Assembly: GCA_007922305.1 (NCBI GenBank)
Contig: ML677472.1
Location: 1,245,814-1,309,813, forward strand
DNA: 64,000 nt
Reading direction: 5' to 3'
From: Dermatemys mawii
Lineage: Eukaryota; Chordata; Testudines; Dermatemydidae
The notes under the pieces are model-generated. The model searched no databases. It was not told the DNA's origin and worked only from the letters and a program-made list of their open reading frames with translations. Within the stretch, counting starts at the first letter, position 1. Each line of letters opens with the position of its first letter. Both the position numbers and the translations under genes were made by a program. Positions 21,480-33,479 of this stretch are shown here, piece by piece.

Positions 21480-22185
21480 AAACTCTTGTATCAGAGGCCT
21501 AGCACGAGGCCGGAGGCCTAGTCTGAGGCCTGAAGCCTGAACCAAAGTAAACAAAGGCATTGCTAAGCCAGAGGCAGGCCCTAACTGCAGAACTTGGCAA
21601 GAAAAGGGCTGCTAGAAAGTACACGCTAATAATATAAGTAGTTGTGCCAAGATGGTACCTGGACATCCCGATACGAAAACACCACACAGAGATAACAAGG
21701 AACAGCCATGTGCACCTCAGAGACAGGGTGAAAAGGACAGCATGATGGATAGATCTGCGCATTTGAACCACCATGATCAAAAGGGGAGACAGCACTCTAA
21801 TGAGGCAAGGGGATGTACCTCAGTGTGACAGTAGAGATGAGTAATCTCTGTATAAAAGTAGGAGCACTGTATAAAAGTAGGAGCCAGGGGACACATCATC
21901 ATCTGGTCGAGGGGACAGTGGAGAGTTCCGCCACTGACTGAGCTGGTCCATTGTCTGGGGGCACATATGTCCTAGCAGACCCTTCGATATCTAATCCGGC
22001 GAGTGAGAGACTGTGTTTTATTTGACAATAAACCTGGCTGGGTGCCTTCGTATCTTACTAGAGTCTGTGGTCTTTGGGGGTTCTCTTGGAGTCTGCTGTG
22101 TCAGCTATCTATGGAGAGCTGGGACAGCACACAGAGGGAACATGCTGACTGATATCATCACTGAACAAGAGCAGAGCACCATACC
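21480..22185 (+). mobile_element. Probable solo LTR with duplicated TATA box
   Basis: Promoter-like TATAAAAG is present twice in a 19-bp tandem duplication (21848-21885), with AATAAACC near 22026 and a T/G-rich downstream part, the usual layout of an LTR. The ends and target duplication were not resolved. It lies inside the TMEM139 intron on the opposite strand. Confidence 0.5.
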
Positions 22186-22329
22186 GGTAGCTACTGACAA
22201 CAACAACAACATTGTAGATGCAGTTCTTCCTAATAATATCTAATCTTTTTTTAACTCTCATGAGCTATTTGCCTCCAGAATACTCAGCAGTAATGAACAA
22301 TATCTGACATTTTTTTAAAATCAGTTTTT

Positions 22330-22490
22330 AATATGTTGCCTTTCTAATAATAATAATAAATAATATTTTCCTTTTATACAGCATCTGAGGATCTGAAAGT
22401 ATTTTACCAATATGGGTAACTTATTATTATCTCCATTTTACAACTAGGGAAACTGCGGTACAAAGAAGTTAAGGCCCAGTGTGGTCTCTA
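22330..22490 (+). mobile_element. MIR-like SINE fragment
   Basis: TAATAATAATAATA, then TTATTATTATCTCCATTTTA, CAACTAGGGAAACTG and AAGAAGTTAAGGCCCA follow the MIR core and tail. Confidence 0.65.
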
Positions 22491-23340
22491 TTTTTGGGAC
22501 CCTAATTATAGACAATTTGGGTCTAATTTTTGTAGGCACAGCATCAACAACTCTAATTGAAGCCATTAGGAGTTGTGGGTGTTCAACGCCTCTCCAATTC
22601 AGTCCTTATGTGTCTCACGCTGAAAAGTCAAAACACAGAGGCACCAAAAACTAGAGCCCACTTTTCTAGGGAATAATTGCCCTGGAGATGAGGTTTGGAG
22701 AAGTGAGCAGCACAAACCCAGCTGAGACTCACCATAGCATTTCCCCAGCTATTTCTATCTCCTTTCTTGTCTGGCTCATTTTGTTGCAAGATAATACTTG
22801 TTCTGTTTTGGCTCATTAGTGATGCTAGCATTCAGGAAAGAGTTGCAGAGAAGGTTGGGGTAAGACATGATTACTCAGGGGCAGAGAGAACTGGGGTGGA
22901 TCTATGTAGCCTCTGAAATGGACTCTGAGTCAGTGAAGGAAATACCATGAATGTGATTTCTGAGTTGTACAGAATACTTAGCCCTGTCAACACAGGAGGA
23001 TGGACAAGATTGCCTCTAGAGCAATGTTTCTCAATGAACCAGCACCAGTCCCTGAGATCTCCCTGACACAGTTTAGGAAGGCAGCAAACAAGTACTTGGT
23101 ATCAAAAAAAAGAGAGAGAGAGAGAAAAACAGTGCTCTAGAGGACCCTTCCAGCGCTACATTTCTAAAATTCTGTGTCTTTGGGAACCTTCATATGGGAG
23201 GAGAACAGATTACTCTGCCTCCTGGAATGGACTTTGAATTTTGCCCCTTGGGAGAAGTGTAGCAGAAGGGAAAGAAAAGGGAAAGATTAAAATGGTTGTG
23301 GCTGAAAGAAGGGGTAAATAAAAGGAAGTAATAGATATAG
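22491..23340. other. TMEM139 intron, no further feature
   Basis: Intron between the two coding exons. Only a short AG-rich run (near 23107-23127) and no recognisable exon or named repeat. Confidence 0.5.
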
Positions 23341-23348
23341 TTGCTTAC

Positions 23349-23596
23349 CTTGCCTGGCTCTGCCTCCTTGCGGTCGCTTGATTTGTATCCTGTGGGTGCC
23401 GATGCTTAAGGAAGCATTCCACAAACACAGTCAGCAGATAGCCAATCAGGCACACGCCCCCCACCCCCAGGAAGAAGAATCCCACTGGGTTGATGTTAGA
23501 GGAGATAGCCAGCATGGTGACCCCAATGAGAAGTGCAGCAGTGAAGACAAACAACAGAGCTTGACGGATGCCTCTCCAGTGTGACTCTACCCACAT
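23349..23596 (-). CDS. TMEM139: TMEM139, first coding exon (two membrane helices)
   Basis: Residues 1-82 of TMEM139, a small membrane protein. The start is MWVESHWRGIRQALLF. Two hydrophobic helices are visible, about residues 13-30 and 37-58, joined by a short SSNINPVG loop that matches the TDITPVAYFFL loop of human TMEM139. The second helix, FFFLGVGGVCLIGYLL, is the most conserved block. The exon is preceded by CTTCCACAG (acceptor; exon upper end 23657, with 61 nt of leader) and ends with CAAG/GTAAGC in phase 2, which fits the 20868 acceptor. A candidate upstream exon would create a TGA in this frame at the junction, supporting this ATG. Confidence 0.86.
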
Positions 23597-23657
23597 GATG
23601 AGGTGGATGGTGATGACAGGCAATGGGAGAAGGCTGGGCAGCTGGGGGAACAGAGAT
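23597..23657 (-). other. TMEM139: TMEM139 5' UTR part of exon
   Basis: From acceptor CTTCCACAG to the ATG. Other frames are open here but not in line with the family start. Confidence 0.55.
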
Positions 23658-23689
23658 CTGTGGAAGATATGGAGGGGTTTTGAACATGA

Positions 23690-24060
23690 AACATGAGACC
23701 GCAAAATATGTCGACATGGATGCATGCCATGCCACCATATGCACATGCACAACACAGGGACATGTATATATAAATACATGCCAACATCAGTACACATTGC
23801 CATGAGGACATGCTTATGGAAATACACACCAAATGTAGGAGACACATGTGCAAACATGCCTACAGGTCAACAAACACATGCACAAATATGAGGAAATTAG
23901 TGTGGATAAATGTACACATACAAACATACAGACATGCAAATACTCTCCCATGAGAGCAAATATACAGCAAACAGACAGGCAAAAACAACAAAGTAACAAA
24001 AGATAATGGAATATGGCATGTTCACACTTTGAACACAGGAATATCAGCTGCCTGAGCATA
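23690..24060. repeat. ACA/CAT-rich degenerate low-complexity tract
   Basis: Degenerate CATGCACA, ACACATG and TACACATA motifs over about 370 bp, in the intron upstream of the first coding exon. Confidence 0.55.
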
Positions 24061-25129
24061 AGCATCTGTTGTCAGATAATGTGCAACATGCAGCCATATA
24101 CTTAGAGCCCTGTGTGGCTACATACTTTGTATCCACATCTGATCCGCAATCTGCAAAAGATGGTCGGTGGATATCTGCAGATTTTCAGGGCTCTGTGCAT
24201 ACCCCATGGCTGTGACCAGACTCAGCTTTGATTCCAGCGCATAAGCAAAACTCAGTACAAATCTTGGGATTTATTTTAGGTGCACTGTGGCCCCTCCAAA
24301 TTCCTTCCTGTTGGCTGGCTCTTTCCCACCTCCACGTTCCAAGTACCCCAGTCCTTCCCTGGTTGACTCTCCCTGTCATCTTTTCTTTGCTGCAGGAGAC
24401 AGTGATTATCACTTTTTTGTAGCCTGTATACCAGGAACCTTTGTTTGGTGCTGAAGCAAAGACCAGAAGTAAGGAGTTTTCCCCTCCTTTCCCCCGCTTA
24501 GTGGGAAAACTCAGGAGAACAGAGCAGGCAGACCTCAGGGTGAATACTTACAGCACAGCGAAATTACAGTGCAGTGGCGCCCTCTATCATCTGACACTAA
24601 CGCAAGTCTCCTCTAACAATTGGCCAATCCTAGGGAAAACTCCTGAGGGAGCCCTATACTTTCTTAATGCTGTTAGTGAACATTGTTCTCATAGTCCATC
24701 CACAAGCTTATCCCAGGCTAGAGAACACTCTCCTTATGTGAAGTCAATGCTGTATTGAATGCTGCTTCTGCAGCATTTCCCTTCCAGGATGTCCAGGTCT
24801 AAGGCCACCCTCTCCCCATCTAAGCTCACCACAGACTTCCCTAGAAAACACTGGACAGTTCTGGGAACATTCTACAGGGAGAGAGGGCCATTGCCTCCCA
24901 TGTTGCTAGTGCAGAGCCTGAGACTAGGAATGGAGCTACATACCTAGGAAATCTCAGACCTGGGCCAGGGAGAAAGGAAAGAAGGACAGAGAACACAAAC
25001 AAGACAGAATAGTGACACCGACAGGGAGAGAAATGATAGGAATACAGACACCAGCGCTGGCCATTTGCCTGGACCTATCATAGGATGTTTTTTGTAATCA
25101 AAATCAGATTTCTCTTTATTTAATGCTTA
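24061..25129. other. TMEM139 5' intron, no recognised feature
   Basis: No exon or repeat that I can name. Open frames at 24441-24758 and others are unsupported. Confidence 0.45.
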
Positions 25130-25800
25130 CTCTTGCATTCACACACATTATACATAATCACACACCTTTAAACGCACACACACATACAAACCACAGATAT
25201 AAAAACATAGTTGCATACATACTCTCATAGGCATACAATTGCATATACATGTATTCACCTGCAGGTGAGTATACCCACACAAACAGGCACATACATGGAC
25301 ACATTCATGCATGTACCCAGACATACCACAGACACACAGTAATATAGGCAGACAAAAACATCTACTCCCAAGCATACTCTCAAGTATTCTTACTTGGATA
25401 GGCACACTCACAAACAAATGTTCATACACACACTGTGTCAAATGCCATGGCTAGATTTAAAAAAGGGAAGGATGATATTATGAGCTTTAATAGTTGTAAT
25501 TATACAAACCAGACTGGGGCTAATCAAATCTTGTTTCAAGACATCAGGAGGGAATATCCTCATAACATTTGCTGTGCTCTGAATCATCTAGTATGTGCAG
25601 TGTTCCAGTGGGGCTAACCTTGTGAGCCTACTTACATGTGCACTCTCACACTCTCTTTTACACACCTTCCTCCCCTCCCCATAGACAAATACACAGCTGT
25701 AGTATACGTACAGTTATACCTATGTACATCTGCACTCCTGCAAAGACATATGCGCATTCATACACGTTGATATACACAGCAGTCACACAGACACATATTC
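25130..25800. repeat. CA-rich degenerate low-complexity tract
   Basis: Two blocks (25130-25440 and about 25625-25800) of degenerate ACACAC, CATACA and ACACTC repeats. Confidence 0.6.
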
Positions 25801-25868
25801 TCTAGCTGCCTCCATCAAGACAGTCCCTTGCAGCAGCCTTTGTGCCATCACTTTCAGCATGCACTCAC

Positions 25869-26015
25869 CAGAGATAGCCTTCTGGACCCAGTACCAGCCA
25901 TGTCCTCTTGCCGTCTCTCTTCATCCCAAGGAACTATCTGTAAGCCTCTTTTGAATCTTTTCCTTGCCTTCCTCTCCCTGACCTGAGGAAGAGACACTAT
26001 CAAAAGCTTTCCCTT
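25869..26015 (-). other. TMEM139: Possible noncoding first exon of TMEM139
   Basis: On the minus strand the donor CTCTG/GTGAGTG ends at 25869, and a TATAAAG box lies at about 26048-26043, the right distance for a start near 26015. Joined to the 23657 acceptor, the coding frame meets a TGA at the junction. A short upstream frame (MAGTGSRRLSL) starts in this exon. Boundaries are inferred and transcript data are needed. Confidence 0.4.
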
Positions 26016-26041
26016 CTCTTCCCTTGACTCCTTTCACAGCT

Positions 26042-26067
26042 CTTTATATGCTGGTGAGCATATAAAG
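26042..26067. promoter_or_regulatory. Palindrome with TATA box on both strands
   Basis: CTTTATATGCT, a 4-bp GGTG spacer, then AGCATATAAAG: 11-bp perfect arms. Each strand carries TATAAAG. The minus-strand box may serve TMEM139. Confidence 0.6.
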
Positions 26068-28001
26068 CAGTTAATGTGGGAAGGTAGCAAACCACAGGAA
26101 GACCTTGTTACAGTAGTCTGGCCTCCTTTTTCCAAGTACTGAATCCAAAGTTCCCCTTCTGTGTGGTCATCTATTTTCCCTTTTTCTCTCCTCTCTTCTG
26201 TGCTCCTTCTCACACCTCTTTTCTCCTCCCTGTTCTTTCCATTGCTGTTCTGTCCTAACAGAACAGGAAGCTAGCTGGGGGAAAGGGCGGGGTGTGTAGT
26301 GTGGGTGTGCTTGTGTCTGTGTTTCTGGTTCACCTCCCTCTATTAATACAGTTCTCTCCTTTCTCAGTGACGATTTTATTCTCTCTCCCTCCCCTGCAGA
26401 AAGGCCCCTGAACCCTGTCCAGGCCCAACCCAGAAGCTCTATAGCTCATAAATAAAACTTTTATGAGCTCTACAAAAATGTAAGTTATGTACCCGCATTG
26501 GCTGCTGGCCTCACATACTAATTTATGCCCTTTTGAACTTTAAGAACAAAAGAGGAGAAGCAGACAATCAGGTTATTAACTCCCAGAGGGCTGAAATGGA
26601 GTTCCTGCTATCATGGACACATCTGGAGACCAGGAGTACAGATAAGTGGGAGGCCTGCATTGAAATCTTCCCCAAATTTAGTGATCATTTGAACCCTTAG
26701 TAAAAATCATCGTAAGCTCTGAAACATGGATTTTCCACATGAATGGCCTCCAGAAATTGGCAGTTGCAAGGGTCTGTCTGTACTAAAAAGCAGACCTATT
26801 GCTGACAATGATTGTTAACAATAGTTTTCCCCTTGGACTTCTTTCAACTGGAGCTGAAAAAAACATTTTGGCTGCTAGCATAGATGGGACCAAATCACTT
26901 CAGCTCTTTTAGGTTTTGTGGACTGAGGGCTGATTGTCCTCTGACTTACACCTGTAGGAGAACTCCATTGAAATAAATGGATTTACATCAGTGTAAAAAA
27001 GGGACAATCAGGATCTGGTTTCTAGCACACTTTTTGCAAGGTTTCCATCTACAGTAAAATCTTGGTGGAACATGATGTCTAGGACTTGTTTACAACACAG
27101 AAATAATGCATTATTGACAATGATTGTCAAGTACAGGTGCAGTGTTGAATACAGTTTAGCTGCAATATAAGCAAGGATAAATGAATTTGAGCATTGTTTC
27201 AGAAACCACATCAGCACAGTGAAATATAGTGAAACACAGTGAAATACTGTAGACAAGACTTGGAGATGATTCTCTGTCTCCCCTGCTGTGCCTTCACTAA
27301 AGAAATGAACCATTGCTAAGCATCAACAGGTCATTGCACCCATATTAACTGTACAGGTTTGGATCATGGACCATTGAAATTTTGCCCCCCATGTACACAA
27401 GTGCTCTTTTACAGCATTGCAGTAACACTGCTTTCTGAGTGCTTACCCCACAATTCCTGGCACAGGTCCCAAAAGTAGTGGATTCTAGGAGATTTTGAAA
27501 GGTCTCCTGGAATTCTCAGGAAGTTGGAAATTATGGGAGAAGAGGTCAGACTCCCATAATTCCCTGTGAAGCTCCCCAAAGTCCTATAACTCTTGTGATG
27601 CCAATCCCAGGAGGTTCATGGATATGTACATAGGGCAGCCAGGCAACATGGATGATACCAGGATTTCCAAAAATTCTGGACTTTTCAATAGTGGATGAGA
27701 TTAAACTCTCTTCTCACTGAACAACAGTGACATTAGTGGCCCCTGCATACTCACTAGTGCTTTGTCTTATGTAGTCTTGTCTTGACTACTCAAATCTGGT
27801 GGGAAGAAGATTCATCCATACACCAAGCAGGTCCAGAATTGTGGTTTTGGGGAGACTGAATGTGATCTGGAAATGGCTCTGGACCTGCGGTGACTGTTTA
27901 GCAATTAAGGTTGTCATTATCATATCTGCTTTCTGTATTGTGCATTTTGATGTGCAAAGTACACAGATGCTTTTAGGTTAAAAACATGCTTTGTTATATA
28001 C
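26068..28001. other. Interval without recognised gene
   Basis: Mixed sequence. Short MITE-like fragments seem present near 26770-27130, with complementary phrases around TGACAATGATTGTTA/TGACAATGATTGTCA, but no boundaries could be set. Confidence 0.4.
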
Positions 28002-28619
28002 TGTGACAAAGCTCCAAGTTTGTACTTGTGCTTCCTGGCAGATTTAGGGGCCTCAGAAACTCATCTAGGCCCCAGAGTGACGTCCCTTTCTCAGTATAAT
28101 TGGCAAGAGTCACCGCCTTGTGAGTTACCTTCATCACAGGCCAGTATGGAAGATGGAAAAAGTGGGGAGCCCGGGCCCACCCTCTACTCCGGGCTCCAGC
28201 CCAGGGACCCTAATAGTATCAGCTAAGATGGCTGACCTTTTAGCCACAAAACACAATACAATTCCCTGGGCTACTTCCCCACAGCAGTCCCTGCTTCTTC
28301 AAACTCCACTTCACCCTTACCTCAGGGCCTCCTTCCTTCTGGATGACATGTTGTCCAGCACTCAGTCTCACCCACAGCCCACCTGACTAACTGGGAGGTT
28401 TTTATCTGGTTTCAGCCAGTCCCTGATTGGCTTCAGGTGTCCAAATTAGGCTAGCTGCTTCTACTCCTTTCTAGAAGGTTCTTAATTGGCCCCAAGTGTC
28501 TTGATTGGCCTGGAGTAGCCTTTGTTTGGCTATCCAGGGAACAGGGACCTGCACATCCTGAGACTAATATACCTGTCTTCCAGCACTCTCCTATATCCTT
28601 CTGGTCTGACTCCGTCACA
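28002..28619 (-). mobile_element. 618-bp solo LTR with ATAC target duplication
   Basis: Ends TGTGACAAAGCTCC and GACTCCGTCACA, flanked by ATAC at 27998-28001 and 28620-28623. It reads as an LTR on the minus strand (TGTGACGGAGTCAGACCAGA start), which I recognise as a common turtle LTR type. No internal genes remain. Confidence 0.8.
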
Positions 28620-28623
28620 ATAC

Positions 28624-30592
28624 TGTAACTGTACACATTAGCAGGTTGGCTGTAAACACCATAAAAACCCTTTGGACAACAGCAATGTTATTGTTATAGG
28701 TTGGGTTAAACCTCTTTGAAACTAGTGGATGTAAGAATAATTCCTCATTCCTGACAAATGTAAAAAACAATTAAGTTTCTTTATGGAACCAGATAGCTAG
28801 GGACCTCCACCCAAAACAAAGCCACATGGAAGGCTGGAGTAGAAGATGAACTCTACAGCCCAGTAGGGTTCCTCTGTGATCTAATAAACTCAGGAGCAGG
28901 GGATTGATTGGCTTGGAGCGATGTGGCTATGTGTATAAGAGAGAAGCAGAAAAAGCGAAACACCAGAGAAGCTGAGAGAGAAGCATCAGAAAGCCAAAGA
29001 TGCAGCCAGAACAAACACTTGGAATGTGGTCCTGAGCAAAAGCACAGAGAGAGTGAGCTTTTGGGCTAAGTGCTGGTTAATGTGGGGCTTGGTGCGGTGA
29101 GCAAATGCATTGATTCCTGCTGTGTTCAGAGAAACAGCACCTTTACATTCTTTGTAAAGAAAACAGATTGCATCAAAGAAATACCTGAGTCCAACTTTAA
29201 TTTCTCCTTCTATATGAAACAACCCACTCAACCCCAAATTTTGGCTAGCCATTTGTTCCAAAACCAATTAACAGTAGAATAAATATTTCTTCTTCCCTTT
29301 TTTTTGACAATGAAGGTGAACACCAGGGGAAAGTTTGGAAGGGAGCAGGAAAATAAAGGACAGGCTAATATGATGAATTATCTAGATTATTGAGAAAATG
29401 GTATAGGGTTCAAAGAGTTAATGCAAGGTCCAGTTGCTGTGTTAATGCTCTGGTTAACTATTTTTAAATAGTCATTATGCTGCTCCACTGGAATTTTCTG
29501 TGCTTCCTAGGTCTCTCCCTCTTGGTCATTAGGTATTCCTGCATTCATTCTTCATCCTCCTGCTGATATTGTTCCTGTCTTTCTAACAATGTTTCATGCT
29601 TTTCCAAGGTGAACTTCATCCTACGTGTAACCCACTGGTCAGCGTGTGGTCCGTGTCCTGCTCTGAGCTCAATCAACAGGGGAGGTGAGTCTGTTACAGT
29701 ACTCAGTTTAAGAGCCTGACTCTTTAATGCAAGCTATACAGATTCACTATTGTTACCTCTGGAGCTCCCCAGTTCAGTCCCCAGTGTTCTGGCCAAGATG
29801 GTGGCCATCACCTATGCTCCTCAAGGGGGTATGTTTGCTCTGAGTTCTTATTCATGTCCATGTGCAGTTCCATGAGAAGGCCCTCAAAATGATTAGGCTG
29901 TCATGATCAAGGAACCAGCCTGCCTGGTCCTACCAGAAGGTCCTCCATCTGGGATAGACACTGTAGTGAGAAACAGGAAATAGTAATGTTATAACCAGAG
30001 CAATTGCCCAAACAGTCCTTGATATACCAAAACATGAGATAAAAGTAATGCTTTTGTTCATTCTTTGGAGGCTAGCTCCTTCAAGAACTGAAACTGGGGA
30101 GGACATACAATTACAATCTTTATACACCAATTTAAAAAGTAAGAGGAGGTGAGGGATCTTATTCAACAGCAGACTAAGCAGGCAATGAAAAAGCAAGAGA
30201 GTGGGATGTATGAGGTGGTCATTGCAAAGCGGGTGACAAGGGATTGCTTACTAGAAGCAAACAAGAGCTTAGAAAATATCTCTGTTAGGAATCTCAGTAA
30301 ATGAAAGAAGGGAGCAGTCAGAGTGTTAAAAAGCTGGGTACGTTGGCATTAGTTGTTTGAGGAGAGGCTTTATTAGATTTTGGGATAAGGGGAAAGAAAT
30401 TTGCCTTGCTTAAAAATGTAATAGCAAGATTGGCCAACTTGTTTTATGAAAGATTTCTGGATATTGGCATTGAAGATCAGAGTAAAATAAAGGCTAGAAT
30501 AATTAATAGAGATCTCTGCTGGACTGTTGTTTTAGCTCACTAGTCATGGCCTGTGTTACCTGCACATCAGTTGGATCAGTATCTGCTATATA
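28624..30592. other. Interval with possible decayed LTR, no gene
   Basis: 28690-29290 has an LTR-like layout (GTGTATAAGAGAG near 28932, AATAAATA near 29279), without resolved ends. Elsewhere to 30592 nothing was recognised. Confidence 0.35.
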
Positions 30593-30922
30593 GGGCTGGT
30601 CTTCACTGGAGGGGATTGACTGCAGATACGCAAGTTCAGCTACGTGATTCACGTAGCTGAAGTCTGCGTATCTGCAGCCGATTTACCTGCCGTCCTCACG
30701 GCGGCGGCAGGCGGCAGCGCGTTCCCCCATTGACTCCAGCTTACGCCTCGCGTCAAGCTGGAGTTACGGAGTCGACGGGAGCAGCGCTGGTGATCAATTT
30801 CTCGCGTCTTTCGTCTTTTCGTCTCTCGCGTCTTTTCGTCTTTCTTCGCGTCTTTCTCGTCAAGACGCGAGAAATCAATCGCTAAAAGATCAACAGCTAC
30901 CCGTGGTAGTGAAGACGTACCC
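30593..30922. mobile_element. Foldback MITE, copy 1 (ATA target duplication)
   Basis: Ends GGGCTGGTCTTCACT and AGTGAAGACGTACCC, flanked by ATA on both sides. Inside are AGCTACGTG ATT CACGTAGCT, a CGTC/GCGT-rich centre and paired GATCAATTTCTCGCGTC/GACGCGAGAAATCAATC arms. A second copy in the opposite orientation is at 59787-60072. Confidence 0.78.
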
Positions 30923-30925
30923 ATA

Positions 30926-31757
30926 GAGTACTAATGGAATTACATAAATAGCTGGACTGAATCTTCTTAGGACTGGCTGTCATGCATTCATGAGGAAGAC
31001 AGGTTGTAATGCAATTGTAAATACACAGTCTGACCATCAATATTTCTGTAGCTGCTGCTGGCTGATTCAGAAATACAAAGCAGTGTAAATATTTTGACCA
31101 TAATAGCCAACACATAATTTCTTGCAATAAATACTCCTATTTTTTGTTTCTTTGCATGATGATTTTGGTGTTACTTTTGGCATTTTTCTTCATTTGTCTG
31201 CCATTTAGAGTCTCTCCATGTGGCATGGCTCAGCCAGCTGCTATGCACTGAGTTGGTCATGTCACCATGACTGGGAACAGTGGACCATACAGCCAAACTG
31301 GGAAGTCCATGGAAATTCCAAGACCTGGGGATTTAAAAGGGAATAGGATGGGTGGGACAGAAAAGGCCTTGCTGATGGTTAATACAGTGACTGTGAAGGG
31401 AGGAGGTGCTGGCAGCCTGCAACAAAAAGGTCTTGTCTGAGACATGAGTTAATGGCAATAAAGAGCATGACTAAAACAAAGTTGATCATGGTCAAAGTGC
31501 TATTCTAGCAGAAGAAATTGCACATTGTGGACAGAGGTTCCAGCTGACTTCCATGTTGTGTGCAGAGCAATTTGTACTGATAAGTGGCATCCAGCCAGGC
31601 AGGTCTGTGTACAGTGGCATGCACCAAAAAGAGCAGGAAGACCGCCTCAGCAATGAGAGGTGCAGTGTGAAGAAATGTTTGCTTCATGTGTTATTCTGTT
31701 TGCAATTTTTGTCCACACTGAAACTGTCACTGCACAGACTAACATGATGGCTAGCTA
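30926..31757. other. Interval without recognised features
   Basis: No exon, RNA or named repeat seen. Confidence 0.4.
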
Positions 31758-32445
31758 TGATGAAGTGGAACTGTTTGTAATGTTCTCTCTGGATACTGTG
31801 TGAGTGCCTCGGTTTCCCTGTGCATTTCTTGAGTGTCTATGTGGAGGGGTAAGGGTGTGTAATTGGTGCAGCGCAAAGGGCCAGTGTAAGTAAGTGGCTG
31901 ACACCCTGTCTCGGGCCCGGCCCTTCCCCCTCTGCAAGGTGTTAGCTGAAAGTGTTGGATAACAAAAAGGTCAGGTGACCTCCTAGCCCAGGAAGGAGAC
32001 AAAGGAAAAGCAGAGGAGGGGCTGGAGAATGAGGATTTCAGGCTTGAGCTGGCTAAGGAAGGAGAGGGAGGCACAGACAGGGTCTGGCCTCCCAGCACCC
32101 CCAAAATGGATCTGGCTGAGGGGCTCTTTGTACCTACAAGCTCCGTTTTAGATCATGTTCCTGTTGTTGAATAAACCTCTGTTTTACTGGCTGGCTGAGA
32201 GTTATGTCTGACTGCGGAGTTGGAGTGCAGGACCCACTGGCTTCCCCAGGACCATGCCTAGGCGGGCTTGCTGTGGGAAGTGCACAGAGGGGCAGAAGGT
32301 GCTGAATGCTCCAAGGTCAGACCCAGGAAGGTGGAAGCTGTACGCTGTAAAGCTCCTAGACCTGGAGACAGTCTGTTCACAATGAGGAAGCTTCCCCACA
32401 AAGTCCTGACTGGCTTCGTGGAGAGCAGTTCCAGAGCATCGCTGG
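31758..32445 (+). mobile_element. Probable LTR, ends not resolved
   Basis: TGATGAAGTGGAACTG start, CTCGGTTTCCCTGTGCA, and GTTGAATAAACCTCTGTTTT with ACTGGCTGGCTGAGAG after it. The same AATAAACC plus CTGGCTGGCTAAGA block is in the LTR at 33546-33937, so the two are related. Confidence 0.5.
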
Positions 32446-33207
32446 GGAACTAGCCTTGTTGCAATTAATTCTAATTGATACACATCAACTGTTGGAACCT
32501 TTTCAGTGTATGGTCACCAAGTGTGGTAGAGGCATGCTCAGGTGATCATACATTCCTTTAGTGTAGACAAGACTATCACTTCTCTCTCTTTTGCTCATGG
32601 TATCTCTATCTGTCTGTGTTCATGTCAATCTTTCAGTCTCTGGTTAGTAATTCACCTCTTCTCTATTTCCTCTCACCTTCTAATTTTCCCCAACCTCCTG
32701 TCCAGACTGTTATTAATTAACCTGCTCTTTGCAGCAAGCTCTCTTATCAAAACAGTCTGGAGGAACTTGCTCTGCTCCCTAGGGAGGTGCTGCTGGCATA
32801 TGTCATAGAGTCCATGATGCCATTAATACCATATAATTAGAAGAGTTAATGTCACTGGTGGTATGTAGAAAGAAATTACAGAATGCCAGAGCAACCACCT
32901 ATGGGACCCAAGCATTTCCAGAGGGCCTGGCTCCCTTCTCTCTGTTCAGCTGAAATCCTGGGCATGCTCTGCTCTGGGAACCCAGTGCCTTTGCATCTGC
33001 TGCTCCCCGCCCCTTTTCTCCACTTTTCTCCTACCCTGAGGGAAGGTGACTTTGCTTTTTCTTATCAGCTTATGATCCAGAGCGTGGTTGTGCACTGTGT
33101 ACATAAGTCATGGGGCAGGAGATGAGGTAGCAGATGTGGTACTCCTCCCTCTAGGCTTTCCTGAGTCAATGGAGTGCTGGGAAAGAGGTGCACTCTAGTT
33201 GGGAAAC
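32446..33207. other. Interval without recognised features
   Basis: No gene recognised. A CT-rich stretch lies near 32575-32700. Confidence 0.4.
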
Positions 33208-33209
33208 TA

Positions 33210-33327
33210 AGATGACCAGACAGCAAATGTGAAAAATCAGGGTGACGGGGGGAGTAATAGGAGCCTATAAAAGAAAAAGACTCCAAAATTGGGACTGTCC
33301 CTATAAAATTGGGACATCTAGCCACTC
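33210..33327 (-). mobile_element. 120-bp mariner-type MITE, copy 2 (reverse)
   Basis: Reverse complement of the 13328 copy (GATGACCAGACAGCAA left end; shared ATAGGAGCCTATA and GGGACTGTCCCTATAAAAT), with TA on both sides. Confidence 0.78.
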
Positions 33328-33479
33328 TAGCCCCAACAAAATTATGCCACTCCCCCTCAGCACTTTAGAGAAGCATGTGGAATGTCAGCTGTGCTTGTCA
33401 GAGGCTGATTATTCACTTTTCTCCTAGTAGCTGGCAACCTCCTTCCTGTCCTCTGATTCACTCTAGTACCTGTAAATAA

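Noticed and set aside
23345..23857. Upstream extension of the TMEM139 first-exon frame (MFAHVSPTF...)
   Set aside because: It continues into intron beyond the acceptor at 23657 and includes low-complexity ACA-rich sequence; the family start fits MWVESH.
25148..25441. Cysteine/valine-rich frame in the CA-rich tract
   Set aside because: It is low-complexity DNA read as protein.
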